NCBI GenBank assembly: GCA_022836915.1
Contig: CP094668.1
Span: 1,302,001-1,366,000, forward strand
Source of the DNA: Paenibacillus sp. OVF10
GTDB taxonomy: Bacteria > Bacillota > Bacilli > Paenibacillales > Paenibacillaceae
DNA length: 64,000 bases
Direction of reading: 5' to 3'
The translations under genes and the position numbers were made by a program. The notes beneath the pieces were generated by a model. That model saw only the letters and a program-made list of their open reading frames with translations, was not told the origin of the DNA and did not search any database. Positions within the stretch are counted from its first letter, which is position 1; the number at the start of each line of letters is the position of its first letter. This document shows positions 36,934 to 51,979 of the stretch, in pieces.

Positions 36934-37647
36934 ATGAACGAATGGAAGCAGGCGTGGTGGCTGACCCGCAGCCAGATGAGTAAGGATAAGCTCCAATGGC
37001 TATGGTCTGCAATATTCATGATATACACTGGCAGCATGAGCGGTGTGATGTTAGTAGGACAACAACAGACAGATTTCATTAATCCGGTGGTGGATGCCTT
37101 CTTTTTACTTATGTTGCCATTTCAAGGGTTTATGTTCTGCAGGCGCTCCTTCCGTTACATACATGAGGATTCCTATACGCAGATGCTGGCCTACTATCGC
37201 AGAATTCCTATCCCTGAACAAGCGGTGATGTGGTCCAGGTTACAGCAGTCTCTAATGGCGTTTGCTTACAACGGTATCTTTTTCTACGGATCGTTATATG
37301 TGGTTAACCTTCATTCCGAAGGATTCCGATGGGATCAATATCTGGCCTTTAGCCTTACATGTACAGGTTATGGACTTGTGGTAACAGGATTGTATATTTA
37401 CGGAGAGTTTCTGAACAGTGGCAAGAAATATTTGCTTCTCAGTACGCTTTTTGTACCAATCGCCATTGGCATGTCCTTACTGATTCGAATGTCAGGCAGT
37501 TACGGATTACGGCTTGTACTGGATGAAAGTAAATCATGGGGGCTACTTTCCCCGATCATGTGGATTGCTCTGGTGGCTGGCGTAGCGGGACTATGGCTGT
37601 TTAGTCGCTTGACGCTGAAGAAGCTGGTTCAACGGGATTTGAATTAA
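36934..37647 (+). CDS. Multi-pass membrane protein, ABC permease-like
   Basis: 237 residues with about six hydrophobic segments (LLMLPFQGFMFCRR, YNGIFFYGSLYVV, LVVTGLYIYGEFL, YLLLSTLFVPIAIGMSLLIRM, IMWIALVAGVAGLWLFS). No signature beyond ABC-2-like topology. First gene of a cluster that continues with a GntR regulator, two ABC ATPases and a permease, so it is probably the membrane partner of the first ATPase. Confidence 0.8.
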   Translation: MNEWKQAWWLTRSQMSKDKLQWLWSAIFMIYTGSMSGVMLVGQQQTDFINPVVDAFFLLMLPFQGFMFCRRSFRYIHEDSYTQMLAYYRRIPIPEQAVMWSRLQQSLMAFAYNGIFFYGSLYVVNLHSEGFRWDQYLAFSLTCTGYGLVVTGLYIYGEFLNSGKKYLLLSTLFVPIAIGMSLLIRMSGSYGLRLVLDESKSWGLLSPIMWIALVAGVAGLWLFSRLTLKKLVQRDLN

Positions 37648-37736
37648 AATGAGAATTGAGCTTATGTACGAATACAGGATGAAACCGGCACGGTCAGGTA
37701 ACAGACTGGAGTGTACCGGAGGGCGAGGTGCAAGAT

Positions 37737-38125
37737 GTGAAAATACCCATTCAAATTAATGAAAATAGCGCTGAACCTTTATACCACCAAATTGAAAATC
37801 AGTTAAGATCGTTAATTATTACGGGTCAGTTGGGGAGGGAACACATTTGCCGTCCATTCGTGAGTTCGCCGGAGCACTGAATTGCAGTGTTATTACGGTT
37901 AGACGGGTCTATCAGGATCTGGAGAATGAAAGCTTGCTTCGTACGAAGCAGGGGACAGGTACATTTGTGGCCCAGGTAGAAGCCGGCGACAGAGAGAATT
38001 ATAGATTAAAGGCCGCACAGGAAGCGATGCAAGCAGCGGTGCAGTCCGGGAAATCGGTAGGCTGTACGGAAGAAGAGATGGAGAGCCTGTTCCGGGAAGT
38101 CCTGAAGGCTATTTACGCGAAGTAA
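37737..38125 (+). CDS. GntR family regulator, YtrA subfamily (one frame break)
   Basis: About 129 residues after repair of one missing G near 37837. It has the winged helix QINENSAEPLYHQIENQLRSLIITGQLGEGTHLPSIREFAGALNCSVITVRRVYQDLENESLL and only a short C-terminal tail, the YtrA layout without a large effector domain. The GTG start has GAGGT 7 bases upstream. It probably represses the cluster through the operator at 36851-36868; in Bacillus YtrA-like proteins respond to cell-wall antibiotics, but that is only an analogy here. Confidence 0.85.
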
Positions 38126-38140
38126 GGGAGTGATTCATAC

Positions 38141-39036
38141 GTGGAACCGATAGCAATCCAGTTGAACGGCGTATCCAAAATGCGAAAACGCAGAGTTATT
38201 GGCCCAATTGATCTGACCATCCCGGAAGGGTATATAGTGGCTATTCTCGGTCACAACGGTTCAGGCAAAAGCACCCTTCTTAACATGCTGCAGCAAGTGG
38301 TGCTGCCAGATGCTGGGCAGATTATATGGTTTGGTCAGGAACATGATGGGCCACTTCCCATTGAACTGAGACAACAGATTGGTTTTGTGGCAGATAACGC
38401 TGGTTCAGAAGAGAACCGGATAACAGCACAGGAAGCAGCCCATTTCCGGGCGTACTGGTACCCACGTTGGGATATGAAGTTGTTCGACCAACTGATTCAT
38501 GATATGGAAGTACCTGTTGATGTGAAGCTGAACAAGATGTCCAAGGGAGAACGGCGAAAATTTGAGATTGCAGCTGCAATTGCAGCTCGCCCAAGACTAT
38601 TGCTTTTGGATGAGCCTTCATCAGGACTGGACCCCTTTGCCTGGAAAGTGATGGTTGAGCAGTTCCGTACCTTCATGGCGGGGGAGACACCACGATTCTG
38701 ATTGCCACACATATTGCGGACGAAGTCAAAAGGCTTGCGGATTACATCGTATTGATGCACCGTGGTCAGTCGCTGGGGATGGCCGAGAAAGATATGGTAC
38801 TCGATCAGTGGAAAGAAGTCTGGTATGAAGGAGATTTAAGGCCAGAAAGTATTCCTGGTGTTGTGGAATCTTCTTTGGAAGAGGGAGGTCTGGTTCGCGT
38901 AATTACAACCCGGGTCAGCGAGGCGCAGGAGAGGCTGGAGCTGTCCAATAACCGGGTATTGAAAATCCGTAACTTGGAATTGGATGAAGTGCTGGCATTC
39001 TGGATTGCCGGGTATGCACCCGTACAGTGGAAATAA
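38141..39036 (+). CDS. ABC transporter ATP-binding protein 1 (one frame break)
   Basis: About 298 residues after repair of one missing G near 38690 (MAGGDTTILIATHI is restored). Walker A GHNGSGKST, signature MSKGERRKFE (a weak LSGGQ), Walker B LLLLDEPSSGLDP and the switch histidine in ATHIADE. Similar to YtrB/EcsA-type ATPases. It lies 15 bases after the GntR gene. Drives the membrane protein encoded at 36934 by inference. Confidence 0.9.
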
Positions 39037-39053
39037 CCGAAGGGAGACGATAA

Positions 39054-39958
39054 ATGATGAACCGATTGGAATTGAAGCAAGTCGTCAAGCAATATGCAGA
39101 CAAAACAGCCGTTAATGGAGTCACGCTCAATGTAAAAGAGGGGAGATTTACGGACTGCTCGGAGCCAATGGTGCGGGTAAAACAACAACAATGCGCATGG
39201 TGCTTGGACTGATTCACCCTGACGGAGGGAATATCCTTTACAACGGCAAGCCCTATAATACGGAGCTGCAACAGATTATGGGTTATCTTCCGGAAGAGCG
39301 CGGATTGTACCCGAAGGTGAAAGTCAGCGAACAGATTAATTACCTGGCACGACTTCGTGGCATGAATGGTAAGGACGCAGATCAGAGCCTCAAGTACTGG
39401 CTGAATCGGTTTGAGGTACCTGAGTATTACGATAAAAAGATCGAGGAGTTATCCAAAGGTAATCAGCAGAAAATGGGCTTCATCGCGGCTGTAGTGCATA
39501 GACCGCAGATTCTCATCCTGGATGAAGCGTTCAGTGGGTTGGATCCTGTGAACGTGGAATTGCTCAAGTCCACCGTCAAAGAATTGCGTGACGAAGGCAC
39601 GGCCATTCTGTTCTCAACACACCGTATGGAGCACGTTGAAGAGTTGTGTCGTCAGATCACCATTCTGCATCGTTCCAACACTGTGGTACAAGGAGAGATC
39701 AAGGAGATCAAGAGCCGGTATCCGCGTGAACAGGTATTGCTGGGTACGATTGGTAGTGTGGAAGGACTCGAACAGTTGTCTGGTGTGACGAAAGTCGAGC
39801 GGAATGAGCGCGGGTACCTGATACATATTAGTCAGGTGGAAGCGGCTCAAGAGATTCTGAGAACAGCCATGACTCAGACGACAGTGGAACACTTTGAACT
39901 GAAGGAACCAACGCTTAACCAAATCTTTATTCGTGAGGTAGGTGAGTCGAATGAATAA
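39054..39958 (+). CDS. ABC transporter ATP-binding protein 2, NatA/YhaQ type (one frame break)
   Basis: About 301 residues after repair of one missing G near 39146, which restores GEIYGLLGANGAGKTTTMRMVLGLI. Q-loop region YLPEERGLYPKV, signature ELSKGNQQKMGFI, Walker B ILILDEAFSGLDP, switch histidine FSTHRMEHVEE, and a C-terminal DUF4162-like domain (ISQVEAAQEILRTAMTQTTVEHFELKEPTLNQIFI). Pairs with the permease that overlaps its 3' end; this class exports sodium or drugs. Confidence 0.92.
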
Positions 39959-41246
39959 AATGGGAACGATTACGGGTTTTACATTTAAAAACAAAGTTAA
40001 AACGAAATCATTCATGGTAACGACCATTGTACTTGCACTTTTAATTTCAATCGGACTCAATGTCCCGTATTTCATTACCTTATTTAATGGAGGTTCCATT
40101 GGTGGAGCTTCAAGCAGTAATCCTGTAAATATTGGTCTTCTGAGTACAGGGCAGCCTGAAGTTTCCGAGAAACTGGAGAGCTTCTCTGCGGCTCAAGGGG
40201 ATCAGGCCTATCGATTCATTGCCAGCGGAGACAAAGATGAGGCGGCCCTTGCGGCGGATGTGGAAGCAGGGCTTACCGATGGTTATCTGAAGTTTGAAGC
40301 TGTTTCCGGGCAAGAGTTCCCGCAGCCCATTCTATATTCAGCAGAAGACGTATCACCTCAGATCATTGCATCCATTGAAGCGGCATTACAGAGTGTGAAG
40401 CTGGATGTGGTTGTGAAGGATGTACTCACAGCGGAGCAGAAGGAACTGATTACAACACCTGTGAAGCTCACCGAGCAAAGTTTGAGTACAGATGAGAGCG
40501 GAGCAGGTACTGAGTCTGAAGGTGCAATGAGCCCGATTAACTATATTGTGGTGTACTTGCTGATCATCCTGCTGTTTACCTCAACGATGATGACAGGTAA
40601 CATGATTGCCTCCGAGATTACAGCTGAGAAGAGCTCACGTATTATGGAGATTTTGATTACGAGTGTATCACCGCTCAGTCAGATGTTTGGTAAAATCATC
40701 GGTATTTTCATGGTGGGGATGCTGCAAATCGGGATCTTCGGAGCGGTGGTTGCCGGAAATATCTTGCTGCCGCATAACCGTGCAGTATTAGGTGACTTCA
40801 ATATGAGTCTGAGTGATGTGAATAGTGCAGTTATTGTGTACGGACTTATATTCTACATTCTGGGTTACTTCCTGTATGCCGTGTTGTTCGCTGCCATTGG
40901 TTCAATGGTAAGCCGTACTGAGGAACTCGGTCAGGCTGTTCTGCCGATTACAATGTTGTCGCTTGTTTCATTCTATATTGCGATCTTCAGTATTTCTACG
41001 CCGAACATTCTGTTGTTGAAAATCGCAAGCTTCATTCCATTCACGTCGCCGACCGCGATTCTGGTACGAATTGGCGCAGGAGTTGCGCCAACTTGGGAGA
41101 TTCTAACGTCCTTAGCGATTCTCATTGTATCCATTATCATCTTCGGATGGCTTGCAGCGAAAATCTATCGCACAGGTGTGTTGATGTACGGTAAACGTCC
41201 AACTTTCAAGGAATTGTTTAAAGCCATGAAGGCATATAAGATCTAA
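39951..41246 (+). CDS. ABC transporter permease, NatB/YhaP type
   Basis: 431 residues. One N-terminal helix (FMVTTIVLALLISIGLNVPYF), an extracellular domain of about 150 residues, then five or six helices from YIVVYLLIILLFTSTMMTG on, with the motif ASEITAEKSSRIMEIL before helix 3. Matches the ABC-2 permeases paired with NatA-type ATPases. The ATG at 39951 overlaps the ATPase end by 8 bases and follows GAGGTAGGTGAG. Confidence 0.92.
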   Translation: MNKMGTITGFTFKNKVKTKSFMVTTIVLALLISIGLNVPYFITLFNGGSIGGASSSNPVNIGLLSTGQPEVSEKLESFSAAQGDQAYRFIASGDKDEAALAADVEAGLTDGYLKFEAVSGQEFPQPILYSAEDVSPQIIASIEAALQSVKLDVVVKDVLTAEQKELITTPVKLTEQSLSTDESGAGTESEGAMSPINYIVVYLLIILLFTSTMMTGNMIASEITAEKSSRIMEILITSVSPLSQMFGKIIGIFMVGMLQIGIFGAVVAGNILLPHNRAVLGDFNMSLSDVNSAVIVYGLIFYILGYFLYAVLFAAIGSMVSRTEELGQAVLPITMLSLVSFYIAIFSISTPNILLLKIASFIPFTSPTAILVRIGAGVAPTWEILTSLAILIVSIIIFGWLAAKIYRTGVLMYGKRPTFKELFKAMKAYKI

Positions 41247-41393
41247 ATTGAGTGTTTGAAGGGGAGGGATTGGATAAGTGCTGCTCCGTTTGTGGAGTGG
41301 CACCAATTCCCACTTTGATCCGTAGTATCTAAGTGTGTCTATTCTATTAAAAATTGGATTGGCAACTATATTCAATAAAGGAGATTACATAAT

Positions 41394-42614
41394 ATGAAAA
41401 ATTGGAAACGCATGCTCTTATCTCTTACCATCTCGGTAGGTTTGCTCGCATCTGCAGTACCAGCTATGGCTGCTCCACAAGGAACTTCCGTCAAGGTTAA
41501 TGACCAAGCTGTGAAATATGCTACAGGAGTACCAATCCTGGATAAAGGTACAACATTGGTTCCACTGCGGACTACGCTGGATGCTATGGATGTGAAGTTA
41601 ACAACTGCGACAGATGATACGATCACGGCTGTGGTAAATGGCAAAACGATTACACTCAAAAGCAAGCTTACACGTATCAACGGTGTAACGTATGCGCCAA
41701 TCCGCATCGTCGGTGATGCTGCGGGTTATGAAGTACGCTGGGATGCTGCAACGCGCACCGTGTTGTTGGTATCCAAAGGTGGAGCAACGGAAACTGCTCA
41801 AACCGGTGGACGCGGCTTCATGTGGGAAGTTGAAAGCAATGGCAATACGGTCTATCTGGTAGGGTCAATGCATATTGCGGATGAGAGCTTCTATCCATTG
41901 CGTCCGGAGTTTGAAGAAGCCTTTGCGGAAGCCGACTATCTCGGGGTAGAGATTGATATTAGCAAAGCTGCTGATGAAGAGCAGCAAAAGCTGGTTCTAA
42001 GTCTGGGTTCGTATCAGGATGGTACAACACTGAAAGATCACATCTCCAGTGAAACGTATACTAAGCTGGGCGATGTATTGAAGAAAAATGGTCTGGAGTC
42101 TAACGCTTTGGATGCATTTAAGCCTTGGGTAGTAGAGAGCACACTTGCAAGTTTGAAGTCCACCACAGCAGGATACGAAGCGTCAGCAGGAGTGGATCTG
42201 TATTTCATCCAGAAAGCGATCGAGCGCAAACTTCCAGTTATTGAGTTGGAGAGTTATCAATCTCAACTTGGCATGTTTAACGACTTTTCCAAAGAAACAC
42301 AAGAGGAAACACTGAAAGCGACAATTGAAAACTTCGACGTGTTGGATAACAGTGTGAAAGAAATGGCTGAGATGTGGAAAACGGGTAATGACGAGCAACT
42401 GCTTGAACTGACAAACAGCTTCTCCACTAACGATGAATATAACAAAGCAATGCTGGTTGATCGTAACATTGGTATGGCGGACAAAATCGATGGTTACTTG
42501 AAAAACGGCAAAGGCGAGGAGTATTTCATTGTTGTTGGTGCGGCGCACTACTTGGGCGATCACGGCATCGTGAAACTGCTTGAGGATAAAGGATATAAAG
42601 TAGAACGTAAATAA
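41394..42614 (+). CDS. Copper-amine-oxidase-N / TraB-GumN fusion, secreted
   Basis: 406 residues. Signal peptide ending AMAA (about residue 27), then a copper-amine-oxidase-N domain (DKGTTLVPLRTTLDAM, YAPIRIVGDAAGYEVRWD) to about residue 125, then a TraB/GumN domain (VYLVGSMHIADESFYPLRPEFEEAFAEAD with its GxxH pair, LGVEIDI, and VVGAAHYLGDHGIVKLLE at the end). TraB/GumN proteins are proposed metalloproteases (TIKI-like). Probably anchored or retained outside the cell. The CDS ends 15 bases before a terminator. Confidence 0.9.
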   Translation: MKNWKRMLLSLTISVGLLASAVPAMAAPQGTSVKVNDQAVKYATGVPILDKGTTLVPLRTTLDAMDVKLTTATDDTITAVVNGKTITLKSKLTRINGVTYAPIRIVGDAAGYEVRWDAATRTVLLVSKGGATETAQTGGRGFMWEVESNGNTVYLVGSMHIADESFYPLRPEFEEAFAEADYLGVEIDISKAADEEQQKLVLSLGSYQDGTTLKDHISSETYTKLGDVLKKNGLESNALDAFKPWVVESTLASLKSTTAGYEASAGVDLYFIQKAIERKLPVIELESYQSQLGMFNDFSKETQEETLKATIENFDVLDNSVKEMAEMWKTGNDEQLLELTNSFSTNDEYNKAMLVDRNIGMADKIDGYLKNGKGEEYFIVVGAAHYLGDHGIVKLLEDKGYKVERK

Positions 42615-42628
42615 ATATAGATTACTAT

Positions 42629-42684
42629 AGAAGGTAACCCTTTCGTTTCTCGAATATGAGAGTTGAGAGGGTTACCTTCTTATA
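42629..42684 (+). terminator. Terminator after the TraB/GumN gene
   Basis: AGAAGGTAACCCT pairs with AGGGTTACCTTCT, with further weak pairing inside. Followed by TTATATATAG, so the T run is short. Confidence 0.7.
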
Positions 42685-43152
42685 TATAGAAGAAAGACAG
42701 ATTAAATAAAGAAGATCAAGCTGTAGGATAATACAATCGAACCTAGGGTTTCATCGTAGATTCAAGGTCCTTAATATGGATTAGATTGTGGATTTAATAT
42801 GTTTTGAAATTAACTCTTTACAAGTGCGAGTGCTGCATGGTATATTCTATTTCCGGCCAAAAAAACACGGGATACACGGTGCGGCAAGCGAATGAAATAA
42901 GCTTCGAAAGAAACTTAAAAAAGAGCTTGCAAAGTTGGTTCGGACATGATATTATATAAGAGTTGCTGAAGAGAACGGAATTCGGTAACGAAACAAGTTT
43001 GATCTTTGAAAACTGAACAACGAGTGAGTAAACATTCTGCTTGCAGAATGAACGCAAAAGTTGGAAACAAGCCTTGGCTTGGATCGGCTGGAGCACAAAT
43101 GAGATTTTTAATCTCGTCAGATTCAAAATGAGCTTATCGCTCTTTTCAATAC
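42685..43152 (+). promoter_or_regulatory. rRNA operon promoter and leader
   Basis: Promoter TTGCAA (42927-42932), 17 bp, TATTAT (42950-42955), with an A-rich stretch just upstream resembling an UP element. The leader contains a boxA-like CTTTGAAAACT (about 43004-43014) used for antitermination. Nothing else found in this stretch. Confidence 0.8.
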
Positions 43153-47933
<4,781 letters not shown>

Positions 47934-48009
47934 AATAGCAAGTGATAATTCGCGTGTTTCGTTTCGAATCTAGTTTTCAGAGAACGATCTCTGAAATGTA
48001 AGCTACGCG

Positions 48010-48126
48010 TTTGGTGGCGATGGCGGAGGGGTTCCACACGTACCCATCCCGAACACGACCGTTAAGCCCTCTAGCGCCGATGGTACTTGGACCGCAGGGT
48101 CCTGGGAGAGTAGGACGCCGCCAAGC
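48010..48126 (+). rRNA. 5S ribosomal RNA
   Basis: About 117 bases, TTTGGTGGCGATGGCGGAGG to GACGCCGCCAAGC, with the conserved CCATCCCGAACACGA. Ends are paired as expected. Last gene of the operon. Confidence 0.96.
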
Positions 48127-48129
48127 AAC

Positions 48130-48170
48130 AAGGAAGACACACTTGATCATATCGAGTGTGTCTTTTTTTG
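48130..48170 (+). terminator. rRNA operon terminator
   Basis: AAGACACACT pairs with AGTGTGTCTT (loop TGATCATATCG) followed by T7. Confidence 0.92.
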
Positions 48171-48410
48171 TTGCTATTTTTCTGCCGAGAAACAAACTAA
48201 CTATATAGATAAGACAGCATCAATATAATCATTTATATGAAGACTCTCAGTATTAATAATTGGACTACGGATTAATGCTGATATACATACTTCCAATAAA
48301 TATGATCAACTTCTGTTTCTTAGCTCCTTCAGCAACCTTTCAGTTGAATTTAACGTACGTTTCAATGGAATAGGGTATAGTGAAGCCAAGTAAAGAGGAG
48401 GAGAACCATA

Positions 48411-48764
48411 ATGAATATATCTTCTACAGCCAGCTCCACTACATCATACATATCTACATCTTCGAGCTCCGACAATTCAAGTAGCTTGGAGAAACAAAAG
48501 ACGAAGCTCGAAGCACAACTGGAGAAAGTGCAGTCTAGCAAGGACGATGAGAAGACGAAGGAGACAAAGACCAAACAGCTTGAGCAGCAGATCAAGCAGA
48601 TTGAGGCACAGATTGCACAGCAAAGCTCTCAAGGATCCGGTACAACTGGTACGAAGGAGGCACCACCTGCCCAACCTCCATCCAATGGAAAGGGCGTAGC
48701 TACCCCTAAGGAGATTGCAAACGCAACAACAGATAGTAATGGCCGATTTGATATACGCATCTAA
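48411..48764 (+). CDS. FlxA-like protein
   Basis: 117 residues. Ser/Thr-rich N-terminus (about 25 residues), then a strongly predicted coiled coil (LEKQKTKLEAQLEKVQSSKDDEKTKETKTKQLEQQIKQIEAQIAQQ) and a Pro/Gly-rich tail. This composition is the FlxA-like family. Function in Bacillota unknown; no flagellar genes are near. AGAGGAGG lies before the ATG and a terminator follows. Confidence 0.8.
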   Translation: MNISSTASSTTSYISTSSSSDNSSSLEKQKTKLEAQLEKVQSSKDDEKTKETKTKQLEQQIKQIEAQIAQQSSQGSGTTGTKEAPPAQPPSNGKGVATPKEIANATTDSNGRFDIRI

Positions 48765-48786
48765 TGACATCTAATTTTAATATACC

Positions 48787-48827
48787 AAAAGCCCTGACCG
48801 ATCTATATTGATCGTGCAGGGCTTTAT
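48787..48827 (+). terminator. Terminator after the FlxA-like gene
   Basis: AAAGCCCTG pairs with CAGGGCTTT around an inner CGATC/GATCG stem; short T-rich end. Confidence 0.75.
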
Positions 48828-48922
48828 TAATTTGTTTATTAGATTATTTATGAGGTCTACCTACATTCTATCTACGTTCCATTTATCTGCTATCTGTTGC
48901 CGTAATTATCTGGTTACTACCG

Positions 48923-50275
48923 TTACTCAGGACGCAACGCGTTTATTCGATCCGTAAGGGATCGTTTTCTATAATACACCGCTATGGTTGCAAGAACGAG
49001 CATTTCAGATAACGGTACGGCAAGCCACACACCCGTGACACCAAAGAATGAAGGCAGGACTGCAATCAACGCTATCATGATGATCATTTCACGCGCAGCT
49101 GTAATCCAGATGGCCATTTTGGCATTACCAACAGATTGGAAATAGGTGCTCATGACAAAGTTAACACCCATAAACACATAGGCAAATGTAAATATACGTA
49201 ATCCGTAAACGGCATTATCCGTTACCCCACTACTGAAGTTTCCAAAGATTTGCACGAAATAAGGTGCACCGATCTGAACAACAACCAGTAACAACAGACC
49301 GCATGCGAGAGCTGTTTTAGTGGCTAAACGTATCGTTTGTTGTACCCGTTTAATCTGATTGGCACCGTGATAATAGCTAATCAGAGGTTGGGCAGCGGAT
49401 GCCAGACCCAGGAAAGCCAACAATACAACACCATGAATATAGTTCAACACGGTAAAGGATGCTACACCATCCGTGCCCGCAATGCGGTCCATCGAGATGT
49501 TATGGGAGACAGAGAAGACCGACATGCCAAGTTCAGCCAGAAAGCTGGGGAAACCAATGAGTAGAAGGAAGCCAGCAGTTTGTTGTTCCATTTGAACCGG
49601 GTGAACGTGAGATTATTTGTTTTTGAAAAAATGAGTGAACAGGACAAGTAGCGCAAGAGACGCCGATACAATTGTACCGAGGGCCACACCGCGTACACCC
49701 CATTCGAGTACATACAATATTATATAATTGATGATGATATTGGCTACAGCAAACGTAATTTGAGCGTACATGGACGTGTTGGGGTTCCCATCGTTTCGTA
49801 CAAAGACAGAGAGTGCATTCTCAATGGTGAAAACAAACCCGAACAATAACATGATATTCATATAGTCCGAAGCAAACGGGAAGGTCTCGGCGTTAGCACC
49901 GAGGGAGTATACCAGCTTGTCTTTGAACGTAAATGCAGTATATCCAATGGCTATCGTAACTAACATAATGAGCATAATAGATTTGGTGAAAATTTGTTTG
50001 GCTGATGTGATATCTTTTCTACCCATCGCGTTGGAGTACAAGGTTGCCCCGCCCATACCAATCCACAGTGACATGGCAACAAAAAGCGTGTAGACAGGAG
50101 AGGCAATGCCGATCCCGGCCATCGCGGTAGAGCCCAGTTTGTGTCCAACCATAATGCCGTCGATAATAAAATTAAAAGCAACTACCAGCATCCCCAATAC
50201 AGAAGGCACGAGGTAGCTTATAAAAGCTTTACCTACAGATTGCCCTTCCAGTGGATGCGTCCATTTCGTATTCAT
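48923..50275 (-). CDS. MATE family multidrug efflux transporter (frame broken near 49575-49620)
   Basis: About 450 residues. The N-terminal half starts MNTKWTHPLEGQSVGKAFISYLVPSVLGML and has the MatE motif FIIDGIMVGHKLGSTAMAGIGIASPV; the second half carries LLIGFPSFLAELGMSVFSV and GLASAAQPLISYYHGA. The reading frame changes twice near the junction: reading FKWNNKLLAGFLLLIGFPSF requires one G added near 49580, and the first change near 49617 (an A-rich stretch) needs one base removed or two added. Exports drugs or metabolites using an ion gradient. GGAGG precedes the ATG. Promoter and operators lie upstream at 50296-50369. Confidence 0.88.
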
Positions 50276-50295
50276 ATTAACCTCCGTTAGTAAAC

Positions 50296-50369
50296 TGAAT
50301 GTTCATTCTGTATTAAATAATACTGAACGTTCGTTCTGTATAATAACACGGCTTGAATTCTCTTGGCAA
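50296..50369 (-). promoter_or_regulatory. Promoter of the MATE gene with a double operator
   Basis: On the minus strand: -35 TTGCCA (50364-50369), 18-bp spacer, -10 TATTAT (50340-50345). Two copies of an 18-bp motif follow, TGAATGTTCATTCTGTAT (50296-50313) and TGAACGTTCGTTCTGTAT (50324-50341), spaced 28 bp apart; each core GAAyGTTCrTTC is self-complementary. This fits a TetR-type repressor site at the transcription start. No TetR gene is adjacent. Confidence 0.65.
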
Positions 50370-50437
50370 CTTTTGCGTTTAAATATCGTTTATGTGGTAG
50401 AGTAGGTGGATATTTATAAGGCGGGAGGAATCGCTTA

Positions 50438-51171
50438 ATGAAACAAAATAAATACGATGAAGTTGAGTTTTTTGATAACTATAGTAAGATGGCACGTTCC
50501 ATTCAAGGGCTAGATGCAGCGGGGGAGTGGCATGAACTACAGACTCTTTTGCCTGATTTGAAAGACAAGCGTGTGCTGGATTTGGGATGTGGTTTTGGTT
50601 GGCACTGCCGGTATGCGCGCGAACAACAAGCGAGTTCAGTTATTGGTGTAGATCTGTCTGAAAATATGCTCCAGCGTGCTCGTGAAATGACGGACGACCC
50701 GCAGATCCAGTACAAGCAGCTGGCGATTGAAGATATTGATTTTGCAGCTGGACAATTTGATGTTGTCATTAGTTCACTTGCCTTGCATTATATTGAACGG
50801 TTAGACACGGTGTACGCTAAGATCAACGATTGTCTTGTTGAAGGGGCACATTTGTACTATCCTCCGAACATCCCATCTTCACCGCTCGCGCTGCGCAGGA
50901 TTGGCATTATGGACCCGAAGGTGAGATCCTGCACTGGCCCGTGGATGATTACCACGATGAAGGGAAGCGTGTGGCGAACTTTCTGAATCAGGATGTGGTT
51001 AAATATCATCGTACACTCGCAACACATATGAATGAACTCATTAAGGCAGGGTTTGCCATTCAAAAGGTGGCTGAGTCCAAACCATCACCGGAGATGATTG
51101 AACAGGTTCCTGGCATGCGAGACGAGAATCGGAGACCGATGTTTCTGATGATTGCTGCGGTGAAAGTATAA
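50438..51171 (+). CDS. Class I SAM-dependent methyltransferase (one frame break)
   Basis: About 244 residues after repair of one missing G near 50844, which restores LVEGGTFVLSSEHPIF. Motif I is VLDLGCGFGWHCRYA, followed by VIGVDLSENMLQRAREM and VISSLALHYIERLD. UbiE/YcgJ-like, cytoplasmic; the acceptor is unknown. GGGAGGAATCG precedes the ATG. Divergent from the MATE gene. Confidence 0.9.
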
Positions 51172-51278
51172 CGATGAAAATGATACGTTAGACTAGAGGG
51201 CAGAAAGAAACTGAGGAGTGGAGCGTTCGCTTAAAAGCTTTCTGATAGAGATTTCTAACTAAGCAAACTTGAAGGGAT

Positions 51279-51315
51279 CAGTGTGTTCAGCGATGTTGAA
51301 CATGCTGTTTTTTTA
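51279..51315 (+). terminator. Terminator after the methyltransferase gene
   Basis: TGTTCA pairs with TGAACA, extended by outer CAG/CTG, followed by T7. Confidence 0.7.
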
Positions 51316-51400
51316 TTTTGCTACAATAATAAGAAGTAATGTCCAAAACAGGGAACCAAATCACATTAGACTCAGTCATATTAAGTGAGGTGAACAACAG

Positions 51401-51979
51401 TTGGATGATCAATTACTGGCACAGGCTCAGACCATAGACAATTACACACTTAGCAGTATGATGAATGACTACGGAAATGACGTATGGAATTACGCTTATT
51501 TTCTGACCAAAAGTGCCGAACAGGCTGATGAATTGTCACAGGAGGTATTTATTCGGGCGTACTCAGGGATTGCTCATTATCGTGGAGATTGCTCACTGAA
51601 AACATGGCTGTTGACGATTACTAGGAACACCACTTTTACATATCGGAAATCCAGATTTTTTCGTAGCAGTCTGTGGGGAGAGACACTTTCTATAGAGACA
51701 GAGCGGGAGTATTCAGGACAACGAGTAATGATCCATGAGAAAACTTCACATCCTTCGGCGGAGATGGAAGTGATGCGTAAGGAGCATATCCATGAAATCT
51801 GGGATATTGTTCTGGCGTTGCCGAAGAAGTTCCGGGAGATTCTTTTGCTAAATCTGAAGTATGAGCTTACGACGAGTGAGATTGCTGAGATGTTGAAAAT
51901 CAGCTCAGGCACAGTAAAGTCGAGACTATCCCGAGGTAAGGATAAGGTACGGAAACAATGGGAGGAGCGAAGCAAATGA
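51401..51979 (+). CDS. ECF-type RNA polymerase sigma factor
   Basis: 192 residues. Region 2: YGNDVWNYAYFLTKSAEQADELSQEVFIRAYSGIAHYRG and SLKTWLLTITRNTT; region 4: LPKKFREILLLNLKYELTTSEIAEMLKISSGTVKSRLSRGKDKVRKQW, a clear helix-turn-helix. The start is TTG with GTGAGGTGA upstream. The next gene overlaps its stop (ATGA) and has one membrane segment, so it should be its anti-sigma factor. The signal sensed is unknown. Confidence 0.92.
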   Translation: MDDQLLAQAQTIDNYTLSSMMNDYGNDVWNYAYFLTKSAEQADELSQEVFIRAYSGIAHYRGDCSLKTWLLTITRNTTFTYRKSRFFRSSLWGETLSIETEREYSGQRVMIHEKTSHPSAEMEVMRKEHIHEIWDIVLALPKKFREILLLNLKYELTTSEIAEMLKISSGTVKSRLSRGKDKVRKQWEERSK

